Assembly: GCA_937949525.1 (NCBI GenBank)
Contig: CALEDT010000030.1
Span: 1 to 35,479 of the forward strand
Reading direction: 5' to 3'
DNA: 35,479 nt
From: an uncultured Burkholderiales bacterium
Lineage (GTDB): Bacteria > Pseudomonadota > Gammaproteobacteria > Burkholderiales > Thiobacillaceae
Under the pieces are notes generated by a model that saw nothing but the letters and a program-made list of their open reading frames with translations, ran no database searches and was not told the origin of the DNA. Positions 1 to 7,723 of the stretch are shown one piece after another (positions within the stretch are counted from its first letter, which is position 1; the number at the start of each line of letters is the position of its first letter). The translations under genes were made by a program, and so were the position numbers.

Positions 1-1342
1 GCGCCACGTCGTGCACACCCCGTTCCGTCGTCTCCACCAGACGGTTGATGCCCTGCGCCAGCTCCAGGAAAAAGCCCTCCTTGCCGCTCACTTCCAGGCG
101 TCGGCTGAAATCCCCCGATGCCGCCGCCGACACCAGGCCGGATATTTCCCGTTCCGCCGCCACCTCGGCGGTGCGGTCGTGCCACTGCACGATCGAACCG
201 TGACGCGTGCCCTGCGCATCGATGACCGGATCGGCGATCACGGTCATGGTGCGCCCGCCGATGTGCAGCGTGCTGCGATAGGTATCGGTGAAATGCGCCA
301 GCAGGCTGGCCTGGCGTTCGGGGTGGCGGTGGAATTCATCGATCGAGGCGCCGAGCAGGCGGTCCGTGCTGAAGTCCGGCAGTTGCTTGCGGATGTCCGC
401 CTCGGCCGCGCGGAACATCGCGTCGGCGGCCTTGTTCACGTAAACGATGCGCCGCTCGTTGTCGGCCACCATGACGTTGGCGCCGACGTTGTCGAGCGCG
501 ATGCGGATGCGCAGGTTCTCGCGCGCCTCGGCGGCCACGCGCGCCAGATCGGCATTGAGCCTGTCACGCAGACGCTTGAAGCTGACGGCGACCTCGCCGA
601 TCTCGTCGGCGCGGTCCACCACCACGTCGACCGTGGTGTCACCGGCGGCGATCGCGTCGATCTCCCCTGCCAGGTTGCGTAGCGGCCGCACGATGGAACG
701 CAGCAGCAGCAAGGCGAACAGCAGCGCCAGCATCATGCCGCCCGCGCCCAGCCACCAGGCCAGCCGGTTGGCCTGCTCATAGGCGGCCGCCGCTGCGTTG
801 TATTCGGCGCGCGCGAACGACAGTTGTACCGTGATCAGCGTGGCCAGATGCGCGCTGAGCGGGTCGACGGCCTCATACAGCGGCCCGATCAGCGTGGACA
901 ACCGTCCCGATACCTCGTCGTCGCCGCCGCGCAACGCCTGCGCGACGCGTTCCACCTGCGCATCGGCGGCGGCGAACAGCGGCTCCGCCTGCGCCGCCAG
1001 TTCGCGGTCGTCGGCATTGCGGATGCTCGCCAGGTATGCGCCCCAATCGTCGGCGATGCGCGCGCGCGCCTCGGTAATGGCAGCGCCGGCCTCGGCACCG
1101 CCGATGACGCCGGCATGGGCCTTGTTCACGGCATCGACGATGGTCACGCGGTAGGCGTCGGTCACGCTTTTCAGATGCACGAACGGCAGCACACGCCCGT
1201 TGACCACGTTTTCCAAACCATCGCTGGTGTGTTTCATGCCGCGGATACCGACGCCGCCGACCACGGCGATGACCAGGAACACCTGCACGAAGATGGCGAT
1301 CAGCCGCCAACGGATGGACAGACTGTTCATCCAGCGTTTCAT
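1..1342 (-). CDS. Methyl-accepting chemotaxis protein with HAMP and PAS domains (partial, 3' end beyond window)
   Basis: Transmembrane chemoreceptor; 447 codons are visible and the reading frame runs off the left edge, so the methyl-accepting signalling hairpin is not seen. TM1 lies at about residues 14-35, followed by a mostly helical periplasmic domain (about 36-195, four-helix-bundle style), TM2 at about 197-216, HAMP at about 217-270 and a PAS domain at about 281-390 (with [13 protein letters not shown]). A second HAMP-like linker follows (GDFSRRLEV). The start ATG at 1342 overlaps the cheW stop by 4 bp (ATGA), so the two are translationally coupled. It is the last visible gene of the che operon. 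A PAS in the cytoplasmic part suggests an internal signal, perhaps redox, in addition to the periplasmic domain; that ligand call is inference. Confidence 0.9.
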   Translation of the reverse strand, partial: MKRWMNSLSIRWRLIAIFVQVFLVIAVVGGVGIRGMKHTSDGLENVVNGRVLPFVHLKSVTDAYRVTIVDAVNKAHAGVIGGAEAGAAITEARARIADDWGAYLASIRNADDRELAAQAEPLFAAADAQVERVAQALRGGDDEVSGRLSTLIGPLYEAVDPLSAHLATLITVQLSFARAEYNAAAAAYEQANRLAWWLGAGGMMLALLFALLLLRSIVRPLRNLAGEIDAIAAGDTTVDVVVDRADEIGEVAVSFKRLRDRLNADLARVAAEARENLRIRIALDNVGANVMVADNERRIVYVNKAADAMFRAAEADIRKQLPDFSTDRLLGASIDEFHRHPERQASLLAHFTDTYRSTLHIGGRTMTVIADPVIDAQGTRHGSIVQWHDRTAEVAAEREISGLVSAAASGDFSRRLEVSGKEGFFLELAQGINRLVETTERGVHDVA

Positions 1343-1815
1343 GGCGCGGCCTCCACCAGCGCCATCTCCTGGCTGGTCATCAGACCTTCGATGTCGACCA
1401 CGATGATCATGCGATTCTCCAGTGTGCCCAGACCGAGCAGGTAACGGGTATCCAGCGCCGCGCCGAACTCCGGCGCCGGCCGCAGGTCGGCGCTGTCCAG
1501 CCGGATCACGTCGGACACGCTGTCGACGACGATGCCCATGACCCGTTTGCCGATGTTGAGGATGATGACCACGGTAAACGCGTCGTACGTGGGCTCGCCC
1601 AGGTTGAACTTGATGCGCAGGTCGATGATGGGCACGATGACCCCGCGCAGGTTGATCACCCCCTTGATGAACGCGGGCGTATTGGCGATGCGCGTGACCG
1701 TGTCGTAACCACGGATCTCCTGCACCTTGAGAATGTCGATGCCGTATTCCTCGTCACCGAGCGTGAAGGTCAGGTATTCGTTGGCGTTGGCCGAGGTGCT
1801 TGACGTGTTGTCCAT
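1339..1815 (-). CDS. cheW: Chemotaxis coupling protein CheW
   Basis: A 158-residue single CheW domain, the adaptor that links receptor tips to CheA kinase at the inner membrane. The family pattern is clear: [22 protein letters not shown] near the N-terminus, then [16 protein letters not shown] at about residues 51-67, and a C-terminal [18 protein letters not shown] segment. Length is usual for CheW. It lies 137 bp downstream of cheA and overlaps the following MCP by 4 bp. The spacer to cheA has no recognisable gene. I chose the ATG at 1815, which gives a short polar tail of about 12 residues before the domain; nothing in the sequence argues for another start. Confidence 0.96.
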   Translation of the reverse strand: MDNTSSTSANANEYLTFTLGDEEYGIDILKVQEIRGYDTVTRIANTPAFIKGVINLRGVIVPIIDLRIKFNLGEPTYDAFTVVIILNIGKRVMGIVVDSVSDVIRLDSADLRPAPEFGAALDTRYLLGLGTLENRMIIVVDIEGLMTSQEMALVEAAP

Positions 1816-1941
1816 GCAGACGCTCCAGATCGGATCGGCGTGTTACCCAAACAAACCCGCCCGCCGTCCCCCCGAGCAGGGCAGGGCAGTCAGACCGTTC
1901 ATGATGCAGGCCGCTGTTTGCATGAGTGGGGTGGCGTAGAG

Positions 1942-1959
1942 GGCTTGAACGGTCAAGCC
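1942..1959 (-). other. Stem-loop over the cheA stop codon
   Basis: A perfect 7-bp inverted repeat with a 4-nt loop (GGCTTGA-N4-TCAAGCC) contains the cheA stop codon. No run of T follows on either strand, so it is not a standard intrinsic terminator. It could modulate relative cheA/cheW expression or mRNA stability; that is a guess. Confidence 0.4.
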
Positions 1960-4193
1960 GCGAGGCGGTGCTGCCGGTCGCGTTCCAGACCCAGCCGGGC
2001 GACCGCGGCGACGTCGAGGATCAGGGCGACGCGGCCATCGCCCATGATGGTGGCGCCGGATACCCCGGGCACCTTGCGGTAATTGTCCTCCAGGCTTTTG
2101 ATGACCACCTGGTGCTGGCCCAGAAGCGCATCCACCAACAGCGCCGCCCGGCCGTCGTCCACCTCGACCACGACGACGATGCCGCGTTCCGGTGCGATGC
2201 CGGTTTCCTGGCCGAACACCTCGGCGAGCGAGATCACCGGCAGATAATCGCCGCGGATGTGCACCACGCGCGCCTCGCCAGCCAGCGTGCGCACGTCGGC
2301 GGCGTTGGGCTGCAACGACTCCACCACGCTGGTGATGGGCAGGATGTAGGTATCCTCGCCGACGGCTACCGACATGCCGTCCAGGATGGCCAGCGTCAGC
2401 GGCAGCCGGATCACGGTGCGCGTGCCCCAGCCGGGCGACGATTCGAGTTCGACGCGCCCGCCCAGACCTTCGATGTTGCGTTTGACCACGTCCATGCCGA
2501 CGCCGCGCCCGGACAGATCGGTGACCTTCTCGGCGGTGGAAAAGCCGGGCGCGAAGATCAGTTGCCAAACCTCGTGGTCGCTCATGCCGTCATGTGCCGG
2601 CAGGCCGCGCTCGCGCGCCTTGTCGAGCAGGCGGGCGCGGTTCAGACCGGCGCCGTCGTCGATCACCTCGATGACGATGTTGCCGCCCTGGTGCGAAGCC
2701 TTCAGCGTCAGCGTCCCCTTGGGCGGCTTGCCGGCGGCGACGCGCCGTTCCGGCGTCTCGATGCCGTGATCCAGGCTGTTGCGCACCAGATGCGTGAGCG
2801 GATCGGCGATCTTCTCGATCAGACCCTTGTCCAGCTCGGTGTTCTCGCCGACGGTGCGCAGCTCCACCTGCTTGCCCAGCTTGCCCGCCAGGTCGCGCAC
2901 CACGCGCGGGAAACGCGAGAACACCATGCTCATCGGCAGCATGCGGATGGACATCACCGCCTCCTGCATGTCGCGCGTGTTGCGCGCCAACAGCTCGATG
3001 CCCGAGAGCAGTTTGTCGGCACGCGCCGGATCCAGACCGGCGGCGGCCTCGGCCAGCATGGCCTGGGTGATGACCAGTTCGCCCACCAGATTGATGATCT
3101 GATCGACCTTCTCCACCGACACACGGATGCTGCTCTCGGTATTGGCCGCGACCACGGTCTTGTCGGTATCGCGCCGGCCCGCCGGTGCCACTTCGACGCT
3201 GGGGTTGTCACTCAGGCGGCGGCCCATCGCGCCGTGGGCCGGCACGGGCGTGGCGACCGGCGAAGGTGGCGTCGCGTCTGCCGCCGGTGACGTGGCGGCC
3301 GGGGGTGCTCCGGGCGCGTCGGCGAACAGGCCGAAACCCGCGTCGGCGGCACCGTCGTCACCGCCATGCCGGCCCGGCGCGCCTGCCGCCTCGGCGAACA
3401 AGCCGTAGTCCTCGGCAGCGGCATCGACCGGCGTCGGTACGTCGAAGAAGCCGTAGCCGGGATCCTCGTCGAACAACCCCCAGGCGGCATCCTGCTCTAC
3501 CTGGCCGGTCGGCGCGGCCCCGCCGTCCTCGGTCAGTTCGATCGCTTCCGGGGCGACATAGAACGCCAGCGCATCGCGCAACGCCGCATCGGACTGGTCG
3601 GTGGTCATCACCAGATCGAGCCGCCCGTCACCGGGTGCGGGGCGATGCTCGATGCGCACGGCGGCCAGTTCTTCCAGCGCCGCCAGCAGGTGGTCGACAT
3701 TGCGCGGTGTGGCCAGCACGGCTTCGGGCACCACGCAGCGCAGACGCAACTGGCGGATCGGCGTGCCATCCGCGGCAGGCGCGGCCGGCCCATCGCCGGT
3801 CGCATCATCGTCGGCCAGGCGTTGCAGGCGCCCGCACACCTCGGCGACCTCGGCGGCATCGACCGCCGGGCCGCCCTGATGGTGCGCGAGTTGGGCGCGC
3901 AGCACATCGCCGGCGGCGAGAAAGGCGTCGACCATCTCCGCGCGCAGCGGCAGTTCCTGCTTGCGCAGCCGGTCGAGCAACGTCTCCAGGATGTGGGTCA
4001 CCTCGGTCATGTCGGAGAAACCGAAAGTGCCGCTGCCCCCCTTGATGGAATGGGCCGCGCGGAAAATGGCGTTGAGGTCGTCCAGCGCGGGGTGCTCGAC
4101 ATCGAGGCCGAGCAATAGCGTCTCCATGGTCGCCAGGTGCTCCGAGGTCTCCTCGAAGAACACCTGGTAGAACTGCGTCATGTCGATGGACAT
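1953..4193 (-). CDS. cheA: Chemotaxis histidine kinase CheA
   Basis: A 746-residue CheA that autophosphorylates in response to receptor state and passes the phosphate to CheY. P1 Hpt domain at the N-terminus with AAHSIKGG; His48 is the phosphorylated residue. A second globular segment (about 145-225) probably corresponds to P2, followed by a long Ala/Pro/Asp-rich linker (about 226-335). P3 dimerisation helices sit at about 350-410. The P4 ATPase has the N box HLVRNSLDHGIE and Gly motifs DDGAGL and GRGVGMDVV. The P5 CheW-like domain fills the last 130 residues. It sits between cheY (73 bp upstream) and cheW. The start at 4193 gives MSIDMTQFY; the in-frame Met5 is an alternative. Length is within the usual range. 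Confidence 0.96.
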   Translation of the reverse strand: MSIDMTQFYQVFFEETSEHLATMETLLLGLDVEHPALDDLNAIFRAAHSIKGGSGTFGFSDMTEVTHILETLLDRLRKQELPLRAEMVDAFLAAGDVLRAQLAHHQGGPAVDAAEVAEVCGRLQRLADDDATGDGPAAPAADGTPIRQLRLRCVVPEAVLATPRNVDHLLAALEELAAVRIEHRPAPGDGRLDLVMTTDQSDAALRDALAFYVAPEAIELTEDGGAAPTGQVEQDAAWGLFDEDPGYGFFDVPTPVDAAAEDYGLFAEAAGAPGRHGGDDGAADAGFGLFADAPGAPPAATSPAADATPPSPVATPVPAHGAMGRRLSDNPSVEVAPAGRRDTDKTVVAANTESSIRVSVEKVDQIINLVGELVITQAMLAEAAAGLDPARADKLLSGIELLARNTRDMQEAVMSIRMLPMSMVFSRFPRVVRDLAGKLGKQVELRTVGENTELDKGLIEKIADPLTHLVRNSLDHGIETPERRVAAGKPPKGTLTLKASHQGGNIVIEVIDDGAGLNRARLLDKARERGLPAHDGMSDHEVWQLIFAPGFSTAEKVTDLSGRGVGMDVVKRNIEGLGGRVELESSPGWGTRTVIRLPLTLAILDGMSVAVGEDTYILPITSVVESLQPNAADVRTLAGEARVVHIRGDYLPVISLAEVFGQETGIAPERGIVVVVEVDDGRAALLVDALLGQHQVVIKSLEDNYRKVPGVSGATIMGDGRVALILDVAAVARLGLERDRQHRLAA

Positions 4194-4266
4194 CGTCCGC
4201 TTCCGCCCCCGTTGAAACCGCCGTTCAGGCCATCCAGCCGCCGAGCGCCCTTTTCCGCGACGCCGT

Positions 4267-4632
4267 TCAGCCGATCACCTTTTTCACCACCTCCAGCAGT
4301 TTCTGCGGGTCGAACGGCTTCACCAGCCAACCGGTGGCGCCCGCCGCCCGTCCGGCCGATTTCATCGCGTCGGACGATTCCGTGGTCAGCATCAGGATGG
4401 GCTTGCTGCGGTAATCGGGCAGGGCGCGCAGCGCCTTGATCAGGCTGAGACCGTCCATCTTCGGCATGTTCTGGTCGGTCAGCACCAGATCGGCCACCCG
4501 GCTCCTGGCCTTGGCCAGTCCGTCCTCGCCGTCGACGGCCTCGACCACATCATAGCCCGCGCTCTTCAACGTGAAAGCGACCATCTGCCGGATGGAAGCC
4601 GAATCGTCGACGGTCAACACCACTTTGCCCAT
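4267..4632 (-). CDS. cheY: Chemotaxis response regulator CheY
   Basis: A 121-residue stand-alone receiver domain. Acidic pocket Asp9/Asp10, phospho-acceptor Asp53 (LVLTDQNMPKMDG), switch Thr83/Thr84 and conserved Lys105 (VKPFDP) are all present. It is placed directly upstream of cheA and downstream of the MCP-like gene, the usual position for the CheY served by that kinase. Because the operon has a sigma-28 promoter, its output is more likely the flagellar switch than type IV pili; a twitching role cannot be excluded from sequence alone. There is no output domain. Confidence 0.95.
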   Translation of the reverse strand: MGKVVLTVDDSASIRQMVAFTLKSAGYDVVEAVDGEDGLAKARSRVADLVLTDQNMPKMDGLSLIKALRALPDYRSKPILMLTTESSDAMKSAGRAAGATGWLVKPFDPQKLLEVVKKVIG

Positions 4633-4684
4633 TTGCTTCCTCTGTCAACGTAAAAACACGCGCGCACGGCGCGCGCGCCTGCCA

Positions 4685-5845
4685 TCAAAAGAGTTCGACA
4701 TCGCCCGAACCCATGTGCCGCTGTCCCACCGGGTGCGCCGCGCGCGCCACGCGCTCGCCATGCTCGCGCAACTGCCCGCGTGCGCGCTCGACGGCGCCTT
4801 CACGCGCGCCGGCGAGCGCCGCCTCCATCGCTTCGCGAGCCAGCGCCATCTGGCGCCGCGCGTGTTCCAGCAACTGGTTGGTCATGTCCTGGAACTGCAA
4901 CGCCGTCACCGCGCCGTTCACACCGCTGGCCACACCGGTGGCGTGCCCGTCGATCTCGCGCGCGGCCTCGGCCATGCGTGCATTGATCCGGCCGATGCGG
5001 GCCATGGTGGATTGCACGCGATCCTTGGAGTGCAAGGCGAAATTCATGTCCATGGCGGCCACGGCATAGATCGCTTCATGCGCCTTGGTCAGCGAGACCC
5101 CCACCGCGTCCATGCGCTGCCGTATCTCCTGGGAAAACTGGTTGGTGCGTTGCGACAGGTTGCGTACCTCATCCGCCACCACGGCGAAGCCCCGTCCCGC
5201 CTCGCCGGCGCGCGCGGCTTCGATGGCGGCATTGAGCGCGAGCAGGTTGGTCTGCTTGGCGATGGCCTCGATTTCGCCCAGGATGGCGCCCATGGCGCGG
5301 GTCTCCTGATCGATGCCGTCCATGGTCTCCACCAGGCCCATGGCGATCTTGCTGGTGGCGATGGTGTTGTCGACGAAGGCGCCCATCGACCGTGACGTGT
5401 CCTCGACGAACTCCGCAAAGCTGACGTTATCCGGCCCATTCGCCTCCGTGGCCATGCTATCCACGATGGACAAGGCCAGATCGCGTTGCGCCTGGATGTG
5501 TCGGTTCATCTCGGCGAACGCGGCCAGCAGGTCTTCGATGGCTTGCCGTAGCAGTCCGCCGACCCGATCGAGGTCCGCGCTGCCGGCCTCGCAATGGTGG
5601 CGTTCCAGTTCGGCCAGTTCGGCCAGCAGCGCGACCAGTTCGGACCGACCTCCGGCGGCGTCCGCCGCCGGGGCAGGCACCGCAGCGCCCGACACGGCGC
5701 CGCGCGCGGCCAGCCAGGCGATGGCGCCGGCGCCGGCGAATATCGCCAGCACCCGCCACCATGGCGCCAGGTACCACGCGCACAACGCGGTCGACGCGGC
5801 GATCGCAAGCACGGCGATGGCGGTCCATCCAACGCTCAGGCGCAT
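4685..5845 (-). CDS. Short MCP-like protein with CheZ-like D-x3-Q motif and C-terminal tail
   Basis: A 386-residue protein with two N-terminal membrane segments (about 7-25 and 31-49) separated by only a few residues, so there is essentially no periplasmic sensor. The conserved receptor tip is at about 194-234 ([18 protein letters not shown], then [14 protein letters not shown]), the region that contacts CheA and CheW. Residues 317-326 read [10 protein letters not shown]: Asp320 and Gln324 have the same spacing as the CheZ catalytic pair in its FQDLTGQ motif. The protein ends SGDVELF, resembling the acidic/aromatic CheY-binding tail of CheZ. It is the first gene of the che operon, 52 bp ahead of cheY. 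Seen: receptor tip plus these motifs. Inferred: a receptor-like scaffold that may dephosphorylate CheY-P. It could also simply be an ordinary MCP subfamily. Confidence 0.85.
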   Translation of the reverse strand: MRLSVGWTAIAVLAIAASTALCAWYLAPWWRVLAIFAGAGAIAWLAARGAVSGAAVPAPAADAAGGRSELVALLAELAELERHHCEAGSADLDRVGGLLRQAIEDLLAAFAEMNRHIQAQRDLALSIVDSMATEANGPDNVSFAEFVEDTSRSMGAFVDNTIATSKIAMGLVETMDGIDQETRAMGAILGEIEAIAKQTNLLALNAAIEAARAGEAGRGFAVVADEVRNLSQRTNQFSQEIRQRMDAVGVSLTKAHEAIYAVAAMDMNFALHSKDRVQSTMARIGRINARMAEAAREIDGHATGVASGVNGAVTALQFQDMTNQLLEHARRQMALAREAMEAALAGAREGAVERARGQLREHGERVARAAHPVGQRHMGSGDVELF

Positions 5846-5954
5846 GGAGTTCCTTTTACACGAGAGATCACGCTGTCACCTGCTGAACCGAGAGTCGCGC
5901 GCGCCGCGCGGACCAAAGCGATCGGGCTGGAGTACCGTCCGGGGATACGCGCCG

Positions 5955-5981
5955 TTTACGGCGTGCCGGCACGAAACTTTA
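5955..5981 (-). promoter_or_regulatory. Sigma-28 (FliA) promoter of the che operon
   Basis: On the minus strand TAAAGTTT is followed after exactly 11 bases by GCCGTAAA. The FliA consensus is TAAAGTTT-N11-GCCGATAA, so the -35 matches 8/8 and the -10 about 6/8. It lies about 110 bp upstream of the MCP-like gene start and is well placed to drive the whole che operon. The N11 spacer GTGCCGGCAC is itself palindromic. Confidence 0.75.
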
Positions 5982-6029
5982 GCCCACCGACCGTGGTGAC
6001 ATGGGCGCCCGAAGACCGCGGTCACGGCG

Positions 6030-6054
6030 AAAAAAACGCCGGCGTGAGCCGGCG
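6030..6054 (-). terminator. Intrinsic terminator downstream of grxD
   Basis: On the minus strand a perfect 7-bp stem CGCCGGC / GCCGGCG with a 4-nt loop is followed by seven T. It begins about 22 bp after the grxD stop codon and would end that transcript before the che promoter. Confidence 0.85.
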
Positions 6055-6076
6055 GAGAAGGGGCTGAAAAGGTCAC

Positions 6077-6397
6077 TCAGTGTGCCAGCGCGCCGGCCAA
6101 GAGCTTCTGCAGTTCGCCGCTCTGGAACAGGTCGCGCATGATGTCCGAGCCGCCGATGAACTGTCCGCCGATGTAGAGCTGGGGGATGGTCGGCCAGTTG
6201 GCATAGGCCTTGATGCCTTCGCGGATGTCACCGTTTTCCAGCACGTTGACCGAGAAGAAGTCGGTGACGCCGCAGGCGCGCAGGATGTTGGCGGCATTGG
6301 CGGAGAAGCCGCATTGCGGGAATTGCGGCGTGCCTTTCATGTACAGCACCACGGGATGACTGGTCACCTGTTGATGGATGATGGCTTGCACGTCCAT
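6077..6397 (-). CDS. grxD: Monothiol glutaredoxin Grx4 family
   Basis: A 106-residue monothiol glutaredoxin with the CGFS active-site motif (PQCGFSANA) after LYMKGTPQ. The family binds a glutathione-coordinated [2Fe-2S] cluster, often with BolA partners, and serves iron-sulphur trafficking in the cytosol. The WPTIPQLYIGG and GGSDIM segments that form the glutathione site are present. I chose the ATG at 6397 because GAGGG sits just upstream of it. The ATG at 6418 would add seven residues but lies only about 6 nt from the predicted transcription start. The gene is monocistronic, with its own promoter and terminator. Confidence 0.95.
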   Translation of the reverse strand: MDVQAIIHQQVTSHPVVLYMKGTPQFPQCGFSANAANILRACGVTDFFSVNVLENGDIREGIKAYANWPTIPQLYIGGQFIGGSDIMRDLFQSGELQKLLAGALAH

Positions 6398-6430
6398 GTT
6401 GACCCTCATAGTCGACAAAATTGGTCGGGA

Positions 6431-6458
6431 ATTATACGGTGGTCCGTCCCGCCGTCAA
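6431..6458 (-). promoter_or_regulatory. Sigma-70 promoter of grxD
   Basis: TTGACG, a 16-bp spacer, then a perfect TATAAT on the minus strand. Predicted start of transcription is near 6424, leaving about 27 nt of leader before the grxD ATG at 6397. Confidence 0.75.
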
Positions 6459-6465
6459 GCGTGCG

Positions 6466-6984
6466 TCAACCCCCTTCGCCCGGATGCTTGTGCCCACCCA
6501 GACGATCCATCACCGCGAACATCACCCCGGAGAACACGAAGGTGATATGGATGCCGACCTTCCAGGCCATCTGCTCGTTGGTCAGGCTCTCCATGTTGAC
6601 GAAAGCCTTCAACAGCTCGATGCCGGAAATCGCGACGATGGACCCGATCAACTTGATCTTGAGGTCGGAGAAACCGACATGGCCCATCCAGTCCGGCCTG
6701 TCCTCGTGGTCCTCGGTGTGGATCTTGGATACGAAGTTCTCATAACCGGCGAAGATGATGATCAGCAGCAGGTTGGCCACCAGCACGATGTCCACCAGCG
6801 TCAGCACGCCCAGCAGCACCTGGCTGCCCTCACCGGTGAAAGTCAGCGGCAGCAGGTTCATGAATTCCTTGGCGAACTTGATCAGCAGCAGCACGATGGC
6901 CGCGGCCAGACCGACATAGAAGGGTGCCAGCAACCAGCGGCTGGTGAACAGCAGACGTTCCAGGGCGTGCTCATAACGTTTCAT
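6466..6984 (-). CDS. UPF0114 / YqhA family membrane protein
   Basis: A 172-residue integral membrane protein. It opens with ERLLFTSRWLLAPFYVGL, a characteristic start of the YqhA/UPF0114 family, and has four hydrophobic segments (about 17-37, 56-82, 107-127 and 138-158). A cytoplasmic or periplasmic loop carries HTEDHEDRPDW. Its molecular function is not established. It lies upstream of grxD on the same strand, but the grxD promoter begins just beyond its stop codon, so the two need not be co-transcribed. Family assignment rests on recognition of the N-terminal pattern and topology. Confidence 0.88.
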   Translation of the reverse strand: MKRYEHALERLLFTSRWLLAPFYVGLAAAIVLLLIKFAKEFMNLLPLTFTGEGSQVLLGVLTLVDIVLVANLLLIIIFAGYENFVSKIHTEDHEDRPDWMGHVGFSDLKIKLIGSIVAISGIELLKAFVNMESLTNEQMAWKVGIHITFVFSGVMFAVMDRLGGHKHPGEGG

Positions 6985-7088
6985 CGGGGCTCTCCTCTGT
7001 GCGCCGGGCCGACATGGACCGGACGCGGATTATCCCGGAAACGCGTGATCCGGGTATGAACCGCGCCCAGCGCTCCCTGCCCGCCGTC

Positions 7089-7117
7089 TTGAGCGGCGCG
7101 CACGCGCGCGGTACAGT
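7089..7117 (+). promoter_or_regulatory. Candidate sigma-70 promoter of the 7136 gene
   Basis: TTGAGC, a 17-bp spacer and TACAGT. Predicted transcription start is near 7124, only about 12 nt before the ATG at 7136. The match is moderate. Confidence 0.45.
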
Positions 7118-7135
7118 CCCGCCCAGCCGGCACGA

Positions 7136-7714
7136 ATGCTCCCCGACCGGCACCCTCTGGCCGATGTGAGGATTCGCGACGTGCCCGAACCCGCAAGGTG
7201 GACCGACGATGACCATGCTGCCGCGACGTCTGCGCAGCGTGACGGGCGCACACCCCGTACCCCGCTGGGCGACGGCACGACCGGCGCGGCGTACGCCACC
7301 CCGTGGTGGCAGCGCGCCGCCGCCCGGCATCCGGTCACCCGTTTCCTGCTGATCTTCGTGCCACTGGCCGCCCTGTGGTTTGGCTGGAAGTTCCATGACG
7401 TCGGCACCGCGCCGGCGGCTCCAGCGATCCAGCCGGCCGTGACACCAGCCCCCGCCGCTGCCGACACGGCGGTGGTGCTGCCGCCCCCCCCGGTATGGCA
7501 GGATCCGCTGGACGCGCACATGAGTGACGAGGCACGGCGCGCGGCGCTGCTGGCCAAGGAAGCGGCCTGGCGGGCCTGGTACCAGCGCCCGGAACGGTGC
7601 GAACGGCCTGCCTCGGCCGACATCGAGGTCGAATGCGCCACGCACTACCTCGAACACGCGCGCGAGTTCGAGGCGCGCTATCGGGCCGGAACGTTACCGA
7701 CCACGGCGCAGTAA
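7136..7714 (+). CDS. Hypothetical single-TM protein
   Basis: A 192-residue protein I do not recognise. One hydrophobic segment at about residues 69-84 (FLLIFVPLAALWFGW) follows a basic stretch, so a membrane anchor with the C-terminus outside is plausible. A Pro/Ala-rich linker (about 91-117, with a PPPPP run) leads to a charged helical C-terminal part containing WRAWYQRPERC and VECATHYLEHAREFEARY. The two Cys could pair if periplasmic. It converges on the hybrid kinase gene with 9 bp between stop codons. The in-frame GTG at 7166 is an alternative start; the N-terminal 60 residues are poorly constrained. No function is assigned. Confidence 0.7.
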   Translation: MLPDRHPLADVRIRDVPEPARWTDDDHAAATSAQRDGRTPRTPLGDGTTGAAYATPWWQRAAARHPVTRFLLIFVPLAALWFGWKFHDVGTAPAAPAIQPAVTPAPAAADTAVVLPPPPVWQDPLDAHMSDEARRAALLAKEAAWRAWYQRPERCERPASADIEVECATHYLEHAREFEARYRAGTLPTTAQ

Positions 7715-7723
7715 GCGCCCGTT

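Noticed and set aside
2787-3211. Possible frameshift in cheA suggested by alternative frames
   Set aside because: The main cheA frame is continuous through all domains, so nothing is broken.
1926-3290. Long plus-strand open frame opposite cheA
   Set aside because: It is a His/Arg/Gln-rich shadow frame of cheA with no recognisable domain. Similar long shadows occur opposite the hybrid kinase (9080-11134), the phosphomutase (12146-13933), ilvB (25004-26782), leuA (19986-21560) and amtB (29431-31353).
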